Below, piece after piece: positions 45,563 through 53,634 of a stretch of DNA of 64,000 nt; position 1 is the first letter of the stretch, and each line of letters starts with the position of its first letter. Location: NCBI GenBank assembly GCA_041392665.1, contig JAWKLQ010000002.1, positions 1 to 64,000 of the forward strand, written 5' to 3'. The DNA is from Flavilitoribacter sp020436695 (GTDB lineage: Bacteria > Bacteroidota > Bacteroidia > Chitinophagales > Saprospiraceae). A program made the translations under genes and the position numbers. The notes under the pieces are model-generated. The model was not told where the DNA came from. It did no database searches and saw nothing but the letters and a program-made list of their open reading frames with translations.

Positions 45563-46285
45563 CTACTCAACTACCTTCACATGCTCCTCCATCTCACCGA
45601 TCGTCCGTTCAAAATTCTGAATAGCCACCTGGAGGTGAAAGGCGCGCAATTGCGTTATTCGCAGAAATATGAACAGATCATTATGCAGATCTTCCACAAA
45701 GCCTTTTCTATCTGTCAGGCAGGAATAAGGGGTTTTAGAGGTAGCCAGGCAAGCCCAGTTGATATAACTCCCCAGGGAATAGGACAGTGCTTTGATCTGA
45801 TCATCAAATTCCTGCAGATCATGCTGCACATAGGTATCCCGAAAAGAGAAGGTCGCAGCCAGACGGTTGCGAAAGGAAATGTCTTTGATCAGTGAAATGT
45901 CGCCTGTACTGAGCATAATATCGAAGGTGGTGGGCGGGAAAGCCCGGAACACCCCTCTGGTGAAAACCGTGCTAAGATGCTGTAAAGCCAGATCCAGACT
46001 GTCATTCTGATCGTAGCGACAGAGTCTCAGGCACTCCTGGATGCTGTACAGATCTTTTTGGCTATCGGCCAGGTTCTTCTTATTTTGATCCTGATCCTGG
46101 ATCAGATCACGATACATCGATTGCAAATAGTCCTCCAGTTTGGCCCGGTCTTTACGGTATTGATTGAAGCGATCGGCCTGAATAGCGATCAGAATAGATA
46201 AAATGATCAGGGATACTTCAACAATATAGGTGCCGATACTGGAATTGTTACCTTTCAGTCGGTTCAGAATTTTTCGCCAGAGCAT
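45563..46285 (-). CDS. DUF6090-like single-helix membrane protein
   Basis: A 240-aa protein. A basic N-terminus precedes one membrane helix at about 18-38 ('GTYIVEVSLIILSILIAIQA') and then 'DRFNQYRKDRAKLEDYLQSM'. The rest is helical and cytoplasmic or periplasmic. This layout (R/K-rich start, helix ending near 'IALQ.N.W', then a coiled region) is that of DUF6090 proteins, which occur in many copies in Saprospiria and Flavobacteria with unknown role. Alone on the minus strand; 40 bases separate its start from the next stop. Confidence 0.75.
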   Translation of the reverse strand: MLWRKILNRLKGNNSSIGTYIVEVSLIILSILIAIQADRFNQYRKDRAKLEDYLQSMYRDLIQDQDQNKKNLADSQKDLYSIQECLRLCRYDQNDSLDLALQHLSTVFTRGVFRAFPPTTFDIMLSTGDISLIKDISFRNRLAATFSFRDTYVQHDLQEFDDQIKALSYSLGSYINWACLATSKTPYSCLTDRKGFVEDLHNDLFIFLRITQLRAFHLQVAIQNFERTIGEMEEHVKVVE

Positions 46286-46325
46286 ACTTTGAATGAGTAA
46301 GAATTATCAGTGATCCAGGGTATCT

Positions 46326-46598
46326 TTAAAGCGGAAGATTCAACTTTTCTTTAAGATAGCGGTGATAAATATACAGTACCAGGATCGCCCCCAGAGTAGC
46401 AATGATCAAACTGCCCAGCCAGGTTCCGCCCATCAGTCGGTTCAAACCGATGATCCCCCCCAGAAAACCACCGACGATAGATCCGATAAGACCGACAATC
46501 AGAGAAGAAACCCATCCGCCCTTTTCATCCTGTGGAGTGATCATTTTTGCGACGGCACCGGCGATCAAACCGATCAAAAGCCACATAAGAAGTCCCAT
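46326..46598 (-). CDS. GlsB/YeaQ/YmgE family membrane protein
   Basis: A 90-aa protein with three hydrophobic helices and Gly-rich packing: 'LLIGLIAGAVAKMITPQDE', 'SLIVGLIGSIVGGFLGGIIG' and 'LIIATLGAILVLYIYHRYL'. This is the transglycosylase-associated family of small stress-induced inner-membrane proteins. The length is usual for the family. The molecular role is not settled. Confidence 0.92.
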   Translation of the reverse strand: MGLLMWLLIGLIAGAVAKMITPQDEKGGWVSSLIVGLIGSIVGGFLGGIIGLNRLMGGTWLGSLIIATLGAILVLYIYHRYLKEKLNLPL

Positions 46599-46661
46599 AT
46601 GCTTGTATTTTTTCTTAAAGATAGTGAATTAATACTTTGCCAAAAAATATTGTAATCCGTA

Positions 46662-47531
46662 CTAACCGACCAGCCGCGAAAAAAGGTGCATGTATTTTTC
46701 ATCATCAGGAGGCTCGCGATATAACATTTCCTCAATCCATTTTTGCAGGCGATCATCCAGGCGTAGGTATTTTCTGATCCTGTCGGAAGCTGATTCTTCT
46801 CGCAGAAAGAACCCAAAGGTCCCCCATATGCTGAAGATATCACTTTTGCTGCCATCTTCTTTCTGGAAAAAATACTTTTGGGAGAGTTTATAGATATCCG
46901 TGTAGATCCTCATACCGGTCGGGATATCATGTTCTTCCGTGAAATATCGGATCAGCTTTTCGTGCAATAATCTAAATCGTTGCAGGAATTCCCGGACGTC
47001 TTGCTGCTCTTTGTATCTGTCGAGTTCATATTCGATCACTATAGCGTGGTATTCCAGGCTGTTGAGCCAAAGCCTCAACGAGCTTTCCAGCGGATGTGTA
47101 ACGTCCGGATCTGCGGTAATGGGTAGAGCCTCCCTTTGCCAGTGTTTAGCTCCTATCCTGTGATTCGGAATATTTCTTAGAGCGAGGTATTCCTCCGCCG
47201 GTTTCCGCGTGAGGAAAAAAGAAAACCGGTGTTTAGTAGCCGGTCTTCGATTGCGGTATTTTCCCTCAACAAAAATGCTGTAGATGGTTGAGTTGAGGTC
47301 GATCTTTCCATTTTTCAGCACTTCATCATCGAAATTGCACAGGCCCATAATTTTGCGGTCTTGTGTAAATAAAGGTATCAACTCCTCAGACATAGCCTCA
47401 TTGATCATGGTCCGGTGTGCACTCGTCCAGTTACCCGAATTTTCGGGTAGGGGCAATCTGGCCACCAGATCCTTTGTGATGGCAGTCCAAAATGCTTCTT
47501 CCTGAGCCGCCGTAAATGATAGGCTGTTCAT
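46662..47531 (-). CDS. Hypothetical protein, unrecognised
   Basis: A 289-aa soluble protein with no signal peptide or membrane segment. Mixed helices; rich in Arg, Glu and aromatic residues ('FVEGKYRNRRPATKHRFSFF', 'IEYELDRYKEQQDVREFLQR'). I recognise no domain. It follows the HExxH gene by about 100 bp on the same strand, and the two may be co-transcribed. The ORF has good codon use and no frameshift. Confidence 0.6.
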   Translation of the reverse strand: MNSLSFTAAQEEAFWTAITKDLVARLPLPENSGNWTSAHRTMINEAMSEELIPLFTQDRKIMGLCNFDDEVLKNGKIDLNSTIYSIFVEGKYRNRRPATKHRFSFFLTRKPAEEYLALRNIPNHRIGAKHWQREALPITADPDVTHPLESSLRLWLNSLEYHAIVIEYELDRYKEQQDVREFLQRFRLLHEKLIRYFTEEHDIPTGMRIYTDIYKLSQKYFFQKEDGSKSDIFSIWGTFGFFLREESASDRIRKYLRLDDRLQKWIEEMLYREPPDDEKYMHLFSRLVG

Positions 47532-47634
47532 CTTCCTGAATGTTGTAGTTCATAGTTGAGGCATGGAGTTCATCCCAATCTCTATTCCTGCGTTTCCAAC
47601 CTTAGTCGATCAAAATAGATCTTACCAGGCTGAA

Positions 47635-49062
47635 TCACAGGTGTATGAATTCCTTCAGCAGTGGCGCCAGATGATCATCAAAATTTCTGGATCTTAAAAA
47701 CCCGGCGGCAGCGGCGGTTCGGCAATGCTCAGGTCCGGTAAGTATTCCGGACAGCACGTCAAAAAGGTCGTCTGAAAAATCATCTTTAGCAGAACCGGTC
47801 CTATCCCAATTGAATGGATGAATGACCGGATTATCTACTTCGAGATGAGAAACGGCAAATTGCAGGTCCAGGCTCGTTTCAACGAACGCCCGGGTAAGGG
47901 TCTGCACCTGTTCCGGACGGTGAGCCCCTTTGTAAGAATATGGAATCACAGTATCGGCATAGGCCTGTCCAAGTGTGTAATAAATACCAAACAGGCGCGT
48001 AGCGGGTAAAGGGTAAGCACCCGTTTGCCCGTAGTTGGTACGCTGATGCTCCAAAAGCAATAACACCACCGAGATCGCCAGCATTAAGGTTCGTAATACA
48101 GATATCTCATCATCCAGCCCTAAAACGGATTGAAGAGAAAATGAATCGTAAGAGTCCATTAGTTTCTTCCGGTAGGCCGCGAAGGATTCCGATTCCGTTT
48201 TCATCGGCCAGTAAAAGTGGAACAGCAATGAAGTAGCCAGCGCATCGGCAGTTATTTCGAAATATTGACAGCTTTCCTTTGACTGCAATTCCAGGAAATT
48301 TGGGGCAGACATGGTATTCTGAAGCTTCAATTGCTTTTTGGAATTTCTTTGCGAGGCGGCCATAAAATCCAGGTGCCCCAGCAACCAGTGGGCCTGTTCG
48401 TGAAAGAAGGCCCAATGTACGGCCACCTCCGCCAGCAGATCCAGTTGATATAGCCTCCAGGGGCTAATTGGTATGCAGCGGGTTAGGTGGAATCTGGCAA
48501 GTTTTTCCTGTCGGTACAATAACGGACCGTAATCAATGCACCGGCATGGATGTTTTGTTCCGATGACAAAACACGGATTGGCTACAGTAAGCTGTCCAGG
48601 CTGAGGATTGTTAGCAAAAAACGAGGAATTACTCAGGGATTGCCCCAGGAGGTCCTCCACTGCCAGTATCAGGCCGATGTGCAGCACTATTTCCGGTAAA
48701 CCCAGGCAACTGCCGGCATTCCGCACTGCAAGCTGAGGCCAACCGATAAATGCATTCACCGTCAAAGCATCGGAAATGCGCAGGTGGGGAGTCGGCATTA
48801 GCGGCAAATCATTTGTCTGTTGTTTTAACCTGCTGATCCATTTATCGATCTTATGTTGGTAATCTTCCCGTACCGCTTCCAGAAATGGTTTGCCTTTTTC
48901 CTGCGCATCATCCCATCCACTCATCCTGAACGTGGCCGTACACTTCGTGTGCAGCATACCCGGGTCCCGAAGCAAAGACAGTGCCTCGTTCAGCGGATTA
49001 ATCCGCTGTAGAATACCCGGGCGTAGGTACCGATATGGGTCAGTTTGCAGACAAGTCGACAT
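47635..49062 (-). CDS. Putative zincin with HExxH motif, otherwise unrecognised
   Basis: From ATG 49062 the protein has 475 aa; a TTG 21 bases upstream is possible. No signal peptide. Using the longer numbering, His228-Glu229-x-x-His232 sits in 'VHWAFFHEQAHWLLGHLDFM'. About 44 residues on, 'CQYFEITADALATSLLFHFY' provides a Glu-x-x-x-Asp helix of the kind that gives the third zinc ligand in gluzincins. The N-terminal 200 residues are unrecognised, with several Cys ('KHPCRCIDYGP'). It may be an intracellular metalloprotease, similar in logic to Lit/ImmA-type enzymes, but the substrate is unknown. Confidence 0.65.
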   Translation of the reverse strand: MSTCLQTDPYRYLRPGILQRINPLNEALSLLRDPGMLHTKCTATFRMSGWDDAQEKGKPFLEAVREDYQHKIDKWISRLKQQTNDLPLMPTPHLRISDALTVNAFIGWPQLAVRNAGSCLGLPEIVLHIGLILAVEDLLGQSLSNSSFFANNPQPGQLTVANPCFVIGTKHPCRCIDYGPLLYRQEKLARFHLTRCIPISPWRLYQLDLLAEVAVHWAFFHEQAHWLLGHLDFMAASQRNSKKQLKLQNTMSAPNFLELQSKESCQYFEITADALATSLLFHFYWPMKTESESFAAYRKKLMDSYDSFSLQSVLGLDDEISVLRTLMLAISVVLLLLEHQRTNYGQTGAYPLPATRLFGIYYTLGQAYADTVIPYSYKGAHRPEQVQTLTRAFVETSLDLQFAVSHLEVDNPVIHPFNWDRTGSAKDDFSDDLFDVLSGILTGPEHCRTAAAAGFLRSRNFDDHLAPLLKEFIHL

Positions 49063-49537
49063 GTGCCAATTATTTTCTAACAAGGTTATTTCACAAACAA
49101 CTGATAATCAGCATATAATCACTTTTAACACTTTTTAAAAAATTAAAAAAAAATAAATTCCCGGTCCAGCTGCATCTTTGCTATTGATCCGGATAATCCA
49201 ATATTAATCGCGAGTTTGCTAACCGTCAGCAAAGGCCTTTGATGACATCAAGCTTATGCTTATGCTTATCAAGATCCGTATAGATCAGAGTGGAAATAGC
49301 TCCAATGGAGGAGTTGTCATCCATCAAGACAGTGTTTTCCCACATTAAGAGCGTGTTTAAAATTCCGGTCTACATTTTCCCAATCATTGAAAGTCAGTTC
49401 GGTACAACTATTACCCTGATCCATAGCGCTGACCATCCATTTGAGGGAATATCCAAATAACTATGTCTACACGAGAAATCGTTCCTGAATTTCTATGAGT
49501 TACCTTGCACCAGACACCGTTTACCGCATACCGTCAT
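49063..49537. other. Gene-free 475-bp stretch with a short GCTTAT tandem
   Basis: No ORF with family features. An imperfect palindromic tandem AAGCTTATGCTTATGCTTATC lies around 49250-49270. The region near 49084-49150 is AT-rich and should contain the promoter of the HExxH gene. Confidence 0.5.
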
Positions 49538-50734
49538 TCATTTGATCGCTTCCAGTTTGGCTAAAAACCACTGTTGATAAGGATAGCGACAGGCAAGCAT
49601 TTCGGCTAACAATACCTTGCGCTGATGATGATATACTGCATCTCCAAAGCGAAACATCCAGGCGTGTTTGTTGTAAAAGTGGTAGAGCTTCCGGAACAGA
49701 TTCAGGAACTCCTGGAAATACTCGCTTTGGTAGGCTAGCTTCGGACTGTTATATTTATCGTATTTGAGCATACTTCTCAAGCTTTCTATTTCGTCTTCCA
49801 TGATCATCCCTTCCCGCTCCAGCCGTCTGTCGTCAATAATATCCATTTCCAGCAGAAGCTGTAAACGCAGTACCTTGATATCGAAATTGATGAATAGTTC
49901 TCTGATCCGGTCCAGATCCTTGATCCATTGGAAGGCTGCTTCATAATTTCCACTTCGAAAATAGATCAGTGCCTTGCCGTAAGCATAATACTTTTCCCTG
50001 ACTGCTCCGGGTAGTTTATCCTGATAACGATCCGCAAATTGATGGGCACGATTAAATACTTCTGTATCCTGACCAACTATCGGTCGGCCGTCAGGATCAG
50101 TGTTATTTCCCTGAGCCGTCTTCAGTATCAACCTCACCAAATTGGTATATACCCCCGCACTGATCTCAAAAGCTTCTCCTTCCTGCTCTTGTAGCGTGAT
50201 CACGCGCTGATTGTGCATTATGTTTTTAGACAAGAACTCATAACGTCCATTATTAAGCTGATAGGTGGAATAATTGGTAAGATGAGAATGGATCTCCGTG
50301 AGATCATCGGAAGAAAGCACGGAGTAATACTGATCCAGCAATTTCTCTATGGAGGTAAATGTTGTCTGCTTTCCGGCGAATGACTGTTGTTCGGTGGATG
50401 GGATATCAAGCAACTGACTGAGCTGATAGAAAATTTTCACCGCCGGATGCCAGTTCGTTTCCTGATGAACGATCTCCAAAATATAGGGCAACAGTCTGAA
50501 ATCCTGTTTTTCATATCCAATAAGGGCATCGTTTACCATCAGACGGTAACTCAGATAGCTACAGTAAGTGCGGAGTTTTTCCAGTATGTAATATTCGTCC
50601 AGCGCATGGGATAACTGCATCAGGTTCGGTTCCCGGTCTCTTTGACCCTGCCGCTGTATTTCGATCCTTTTTGCTTTTGCCGCACTAATTTTTTGTAATA
50701 ATTCTTCACCGCAGGAGGCTTTTTTTCGGCTCAT
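49538..50734 (-). CDS. Unrecognised helical-repeat protein, relative of the gene at 51512-52903
   Basis: A 398-aa all-helical soluble protein, no signal. Basic start ('SRKKASCGEELLQKISAAKA'), then 'LSHALDEYYILEKLRTYCSY', which parallels 'MNRALDNFYLENKLRIMVEQ' in the other gene. Later come 'KALIYFRSGNYEAAFQWIKD' (TPR-like) and 'EIESLRSMLKYDKYNSPKLA'. It corresponds to the C-terminal three quarters of the 463-aa relative. The closest description is TPR-like proteins of unknown function that occur in multiple copies in Saprospiria. No catalytic motif seen. Confidence 0.65.
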   Translation of the reverse strand: MSRKKASCGEELLQKISAAKAKRIEIQRQGQRDREPNLMQLSHALDEYYILEKLRTYCSYLSYRLMVNDALIGYEKQDFRLLPYILEIVHQETNWHPAVKIFYQLSQLLDIPSTEQQSFAGKQTTFTSIEKLLDQYYSVLSSDDLTEIHSHLTNYSTYQLNNGRYEFLSKNIMHNQRVITLQEQEGEAFEISAGVYTNLVRLILKTAQGNNTDPDGRPIVGQDTEVFNRAHQFADRYQDKLPGAVREKYYAYGKALIYFRSGNYEAAFQWIKDLDRIRELFINFDIKVLRLQLLLEMDIIDDRRLEREGMIMEDEIESLRSMLKYDKYNSPKLAYQSEYFQEFLNLFRKLYHFYNKHAWMFRFGDAVYHHQRKVLLAEMLACRYPYQQWFLAKLEAIK

Positions 50735-50965
50735 AGCTATTGTTTATACCCAGATTTCGACACTGACAATCAGCTAATTAAACTCCATTCTCAACGCTTT
50801 CGATCTTAAATTCTGCTAATTGACTTCCATTCTTTACCCGGTGCGTTCCGGGAGAAGCCCTGCTTCTTTGCAGTATCAGTTAGGCCAGGTGCACGACGGC
50901 CGGCTGATGATCAGCTATTGAATCACTAACCCGTCAGTAAGTGAAAGCGCTTTCCATGACAGCAA

Positions 50966-51334
50966 ATGTTTTTTGTTATGGAAATTTTATTAGCCATTGC
51001 CCTATTTTTTTCCGTTGCCGGGAATTCTTTTCCCGTTGAATCTACACTTGCCGCCGATACCGTCTCAGCGCCATTAGCTGTGCCCGAATCAGCGGAAGAC
51101 TTCTTCGGCACCATTGTTATGGAGGACCTTATCGCCCGGGCCAACTCAGGCAGTTCGACCGACCCGGTGACCACATTAAACGTGTATCAGGAATCAACCA
51201 TGACACTTCTCTTTTCACTTTGGTCCTGCAACGACTGTCCTCATAATCTGAGCCATCTCAACCCAGACACCTATTTGTTGGAAGCGATCACTTCGAACTC
51301 GAATAGCTTCCAGTCCACCATCGAAATTGAATGA
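50966..51334 (+). CDS. Small secreted protein with T9SS-tail-like end
   Basis: A 122-aa protein. A signal peptide is clear ('MEILLAIALFFSVAGNSFP'; ATG 50978 could be the true start in place of 50966). The C-terminal third, 'DPVTTLNVYQESTMTLLFSL' then 'LNPDTYLLEAITSNSNSFQS', has the length and 'L..GTY....' rhythm of a T9SS sorting domain but is degenerate. There is a pair of Cys in 'WSCNDCPHN'. It lies between the two helical-repeat genes on the opposite strand. Function unknown. Confidence 0.5.
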   Translation: MFFVMEILLAIALFFSVAGNSFPVESTLAADTVSAPLAVPESAEDFFGTIVMEDLIARANSGSSTDPVTTLNVYQESTMTLLFSLWSCNDCPHNLSHLNPDTYLLEAITSNSNSFQSTIEIE

Positions 51335-51358
51335 TCATTTTTCCTGCGTTGCAGGGAG

Positions 51359-51521
51359 GAAACATGAGACATCCCGAATTTTCAGAAAAAGCGTAAGTCT
51401 CTAGGAAGAAAAGCCTGAATAATATTTAGAATCAGCACATTGTCGGTCTTCAAAAAAGATAGTGAACTGATTTTTAATCACTTACCGTTCTTTTTAAAAA
51501 TTCCGGATGACTCATGTTCCT
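51359..51521. repeat. Inverted repeat with ATGAG[TA]CATCC[CG]GAATTTT arms
   Basis: The left arm GGAAACATGAGACATCCCGAATTTTC starts near 51357. The right arm, read on the minus strand from 51521, is GGAACATGAGTCATCCGGAATTTTT. Similarity continues for about 40 bases per arm ('...GCGTAAGTC' versus '...CGGTAAGTG'). The right arm overlaps the stop codon of the minus-strand gene. A third copy of the arm is at 35990-36010. The gene-free interval 51335-51511 holds nothing else I can support. Confidence 0.6.
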
Positions 51522-52903
51522 TTCTTTTCCAGCCAGTTATAATCGAGGGGCAGATAACTTTCTTTTGGTAAAAGTATCGGCCGGCGGTCTGTTCGCGTCA
51601 GGTCTTTTACTGTTCTTATGAAGTTCAGGTTTTTCTCTTTACGGTCTTCGGTCAATTCTTCTTTCCGTTTAATATATTGTTCGAAGGCGATCAGTTTGCT
51701 TTGCAGGTTCTGATCCATTTCTTTTTCAAAATACAGTTTGATGCAAAGTTTATCGTAAGTTATTTTGAAGTACATCTCCGAGTAATCAAAGGTCGGCAAC
51801 AACTCCAACGCCTTATCGTATCGTCCCCGGTGGAAAAGGATATTCGCTTTATTCAGGTTATTGATCGATTCGATATGCGGGTGGTTAACTTTCGTAGCGT
51901 ATTTCGCGACAAATTTTTCCAGCCAGTCCAGTTCTTCCGATACCAGCGCCATATAGATCGCGTTGGTATATTTCGATATCGATAAACTTTCTCCGGAGAT
52001 AAACAGTCGATGCTTGATCACATACTGCAAGTGCCGGATAAATTCGCCCGCAAAGACCCGCTCTCCCTGATGACAGTAATAAATGCACTGATTCATCAGA
52101 TAGCCACTGACCGTCCGTCTGTACTCATCGGAAAAGTATTTCCCGTGCTGCCCGAAGAGTTCTTTGGCCTGGTGATAATGCTCATGCTCGTGCGGGTAGC
52201 ACATCATCAGATAGATCGCATGGAATAAACGGACCCCAATACCGTACTGAGAAAGATCGGCCGATCGGCCCCAGCGCATATCATCATCTGCTGGTTTTGG
52301 TGCATTAATGATACGGTGCCGGTTGTGCTGCTCGACCATTATTCTCAGCTTGTTTTCCAAATAGAAATTATCGAGTGCCCTATTCATCTGCTCCAGTTCA
52401 TCCTGCTGCTTCCGTTGTCCACCCTGATAGTTGAGGATCAACTCCTGCAACTTGTAATTTTTGTATTCCTTGTCAAAATCATGTTTGCTGTTTGCCCGGG
52501 TCTTTTGAACCTGTTTCAAATGACTCTTGAAATTCTTCTCCAGTTCATGCTGTTCAAAATATCCCAACAGCAGTTCTTCCTTGGCCAGGCCCTCCTTTTC
52601 CAATTCCAGGAGAGCAATATATCGCCTAATCGGTTGGGTCAGCCGGCTTTTGGTGTGATTCCAGTCCGCCTTGGCTTTCTGCGGTTCGGATCCGGCAAAA
52701 AAGGCCTGGAATACCTTTCCCTGCACGACTTCTTCGTTTCTGTCGGCTTCCGTGGATGAACTAATATTTTCCACAATCGCATTCAATACTTCCAGATCCT
52801 GCCGGGACAGCTTGTTAAGCCCCAGACTCGCAAAAGCGGCAAAATCACGCAGCTCCGCATTGGAAAAACTAAACAATAATTCGAAGAATTTGCTGTAGTT
52901 CAT
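51512..52903 (-). CDS. Unrecognised helical-repeat protein with DNA-binding-like head
   Basis: From ATG 52903 ('MNYSKFFELLFSFSNAELRD') the protein has 463 aa. The 30 residues upstream in the frame are Lys/Ser-rich and probably not translated. It is soluble and mostly helical. The first 130 residues have 'GKVFQAFFAGSEPQKAKADW' and 'HTKSRLTQPIRRYIALLELE'. The middle has 'LEQMNRALDNFYLENKLRIM' and the end has TPR-like helices ('KANILFHRGRYDKALELL'). It is related to the gene at 49538-50734, which lacks the first segment. No catalytic motif. Function unknown; multi-copy in related genomes as far as I recall. Confidence 0.7.
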   Translation of the reverse strand: MNYSKFFELLFSFSNAELRDFAAFASLGLNKLSRQDLEVLNAIVENISSSTEADRNEEVVQGKVFQAFFAGSEPQKAKADWNHTKSRLTQPIRRYIALLELEKEGLAKEELLLGYFEQHELEKNFKSHLKQVQKTRANSKHDFDKEYKNYKLQELILNYQGGQRKQQDELEQMNRALDNFYLENKLRIMVEQHNRHRIINAPKPADDDMRWGRSADLSQYGIGVRLFHAIYLMMCYPHEHEHYHQAKELFGQHGKYFSDEYRRTVSGYLMNQCIYYCHQGERVFAGEFIRHLQYVIKHRLFISGESLSISKYTNAIYMALVSEELDWLEKFVAKYATKVNHPHIESINNLNKANILFHRGRYDKALELLPTFDYSEMYFKITYDKLCIKLYFEKEMDQNLQSKLIAFEQYIKRKEELTEDRKEKNLNFIRTVKDLTRTDRRPILLPKESYLPLDYNWLEKKGT

Positions 52904-53514
52904 AGTTAGACATTTGCTTTTTTCTTCCTCAGGAAAATGCGCCTTTTGATTATTTCTAGATTTTGAAAACATTTTACTTTTTATAAAAAACACAAATACA
53001 TTATTTTATACATCTTATTTATTTTAATTTATCGATCTTTCATCTTGATTTTCTCTTTTTTTTGTTTTCCTGCACTATTTGTAAGCTTTTTCGGTAATCG
53101 ATACTTTTGTTACAAAGCGCGCACTCTGCCAATTTTCCCTGGTCTTAGGACAATGGCATACTAATCTCAATGTGAATTAACGAACGGTCAGTTGATGGAA
53201 AGGTGCCAAGCATAACCTGGATTGGCCTCCGGGCCGGGAGAGATCGCCTGCTGTTTACTGTTCTTTTTCCGATAGACGGGCACGAAACAAACGTGCTTTC
53301 GCCAATTTGTATTGCTCTCGACAAATATAAGGACTACCTGGCAGATAAGCTAATTGAGAGGTGATCAGGGTCTAGCTTAATAAAGCTAAACACAAGTAAC
53401 GCAGGTACTTATCAGGAAGCTGATGAAAAAGGAGCGAGCAATGGCTTAAATGCGGGGAAACCGTCCTGCTACACATTGAATTAAACACTGCAAATAATAT
53501 TTTTTACTCAATTA

Positions 53515-53577
53515 GAGGGGTACAGATTTTGGGTTGCTTTACTGTCCTTGGCTCAAAATAACAATCTGTCCCCTTTT
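53515..53577. repeat. GGGGTACAGATT / AATCTGTCCCC hairpin in a 730-bp gene-free stretch
   Basis: GAGGGGTACAGATTTTGGGTTG (53515-53536) faces CAAAATAACAATCTGTCCCC (53554-53573), which is followed by a T-run. It lies 58 bases past the hybrid regulator's stop and may end that transcript, or be a REP-like element. The rest of 52904-53634 is AT-rich near the left end and shows no ORF, tRNA or other repeat I can support. Confidence 0.55.
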
Positions 53578-53634
53578 TTCGTTAGACCAATTCTGTTTCT
53601 CGGCAGCTTTACTAAAGCTCCGCTTCAATTACCT

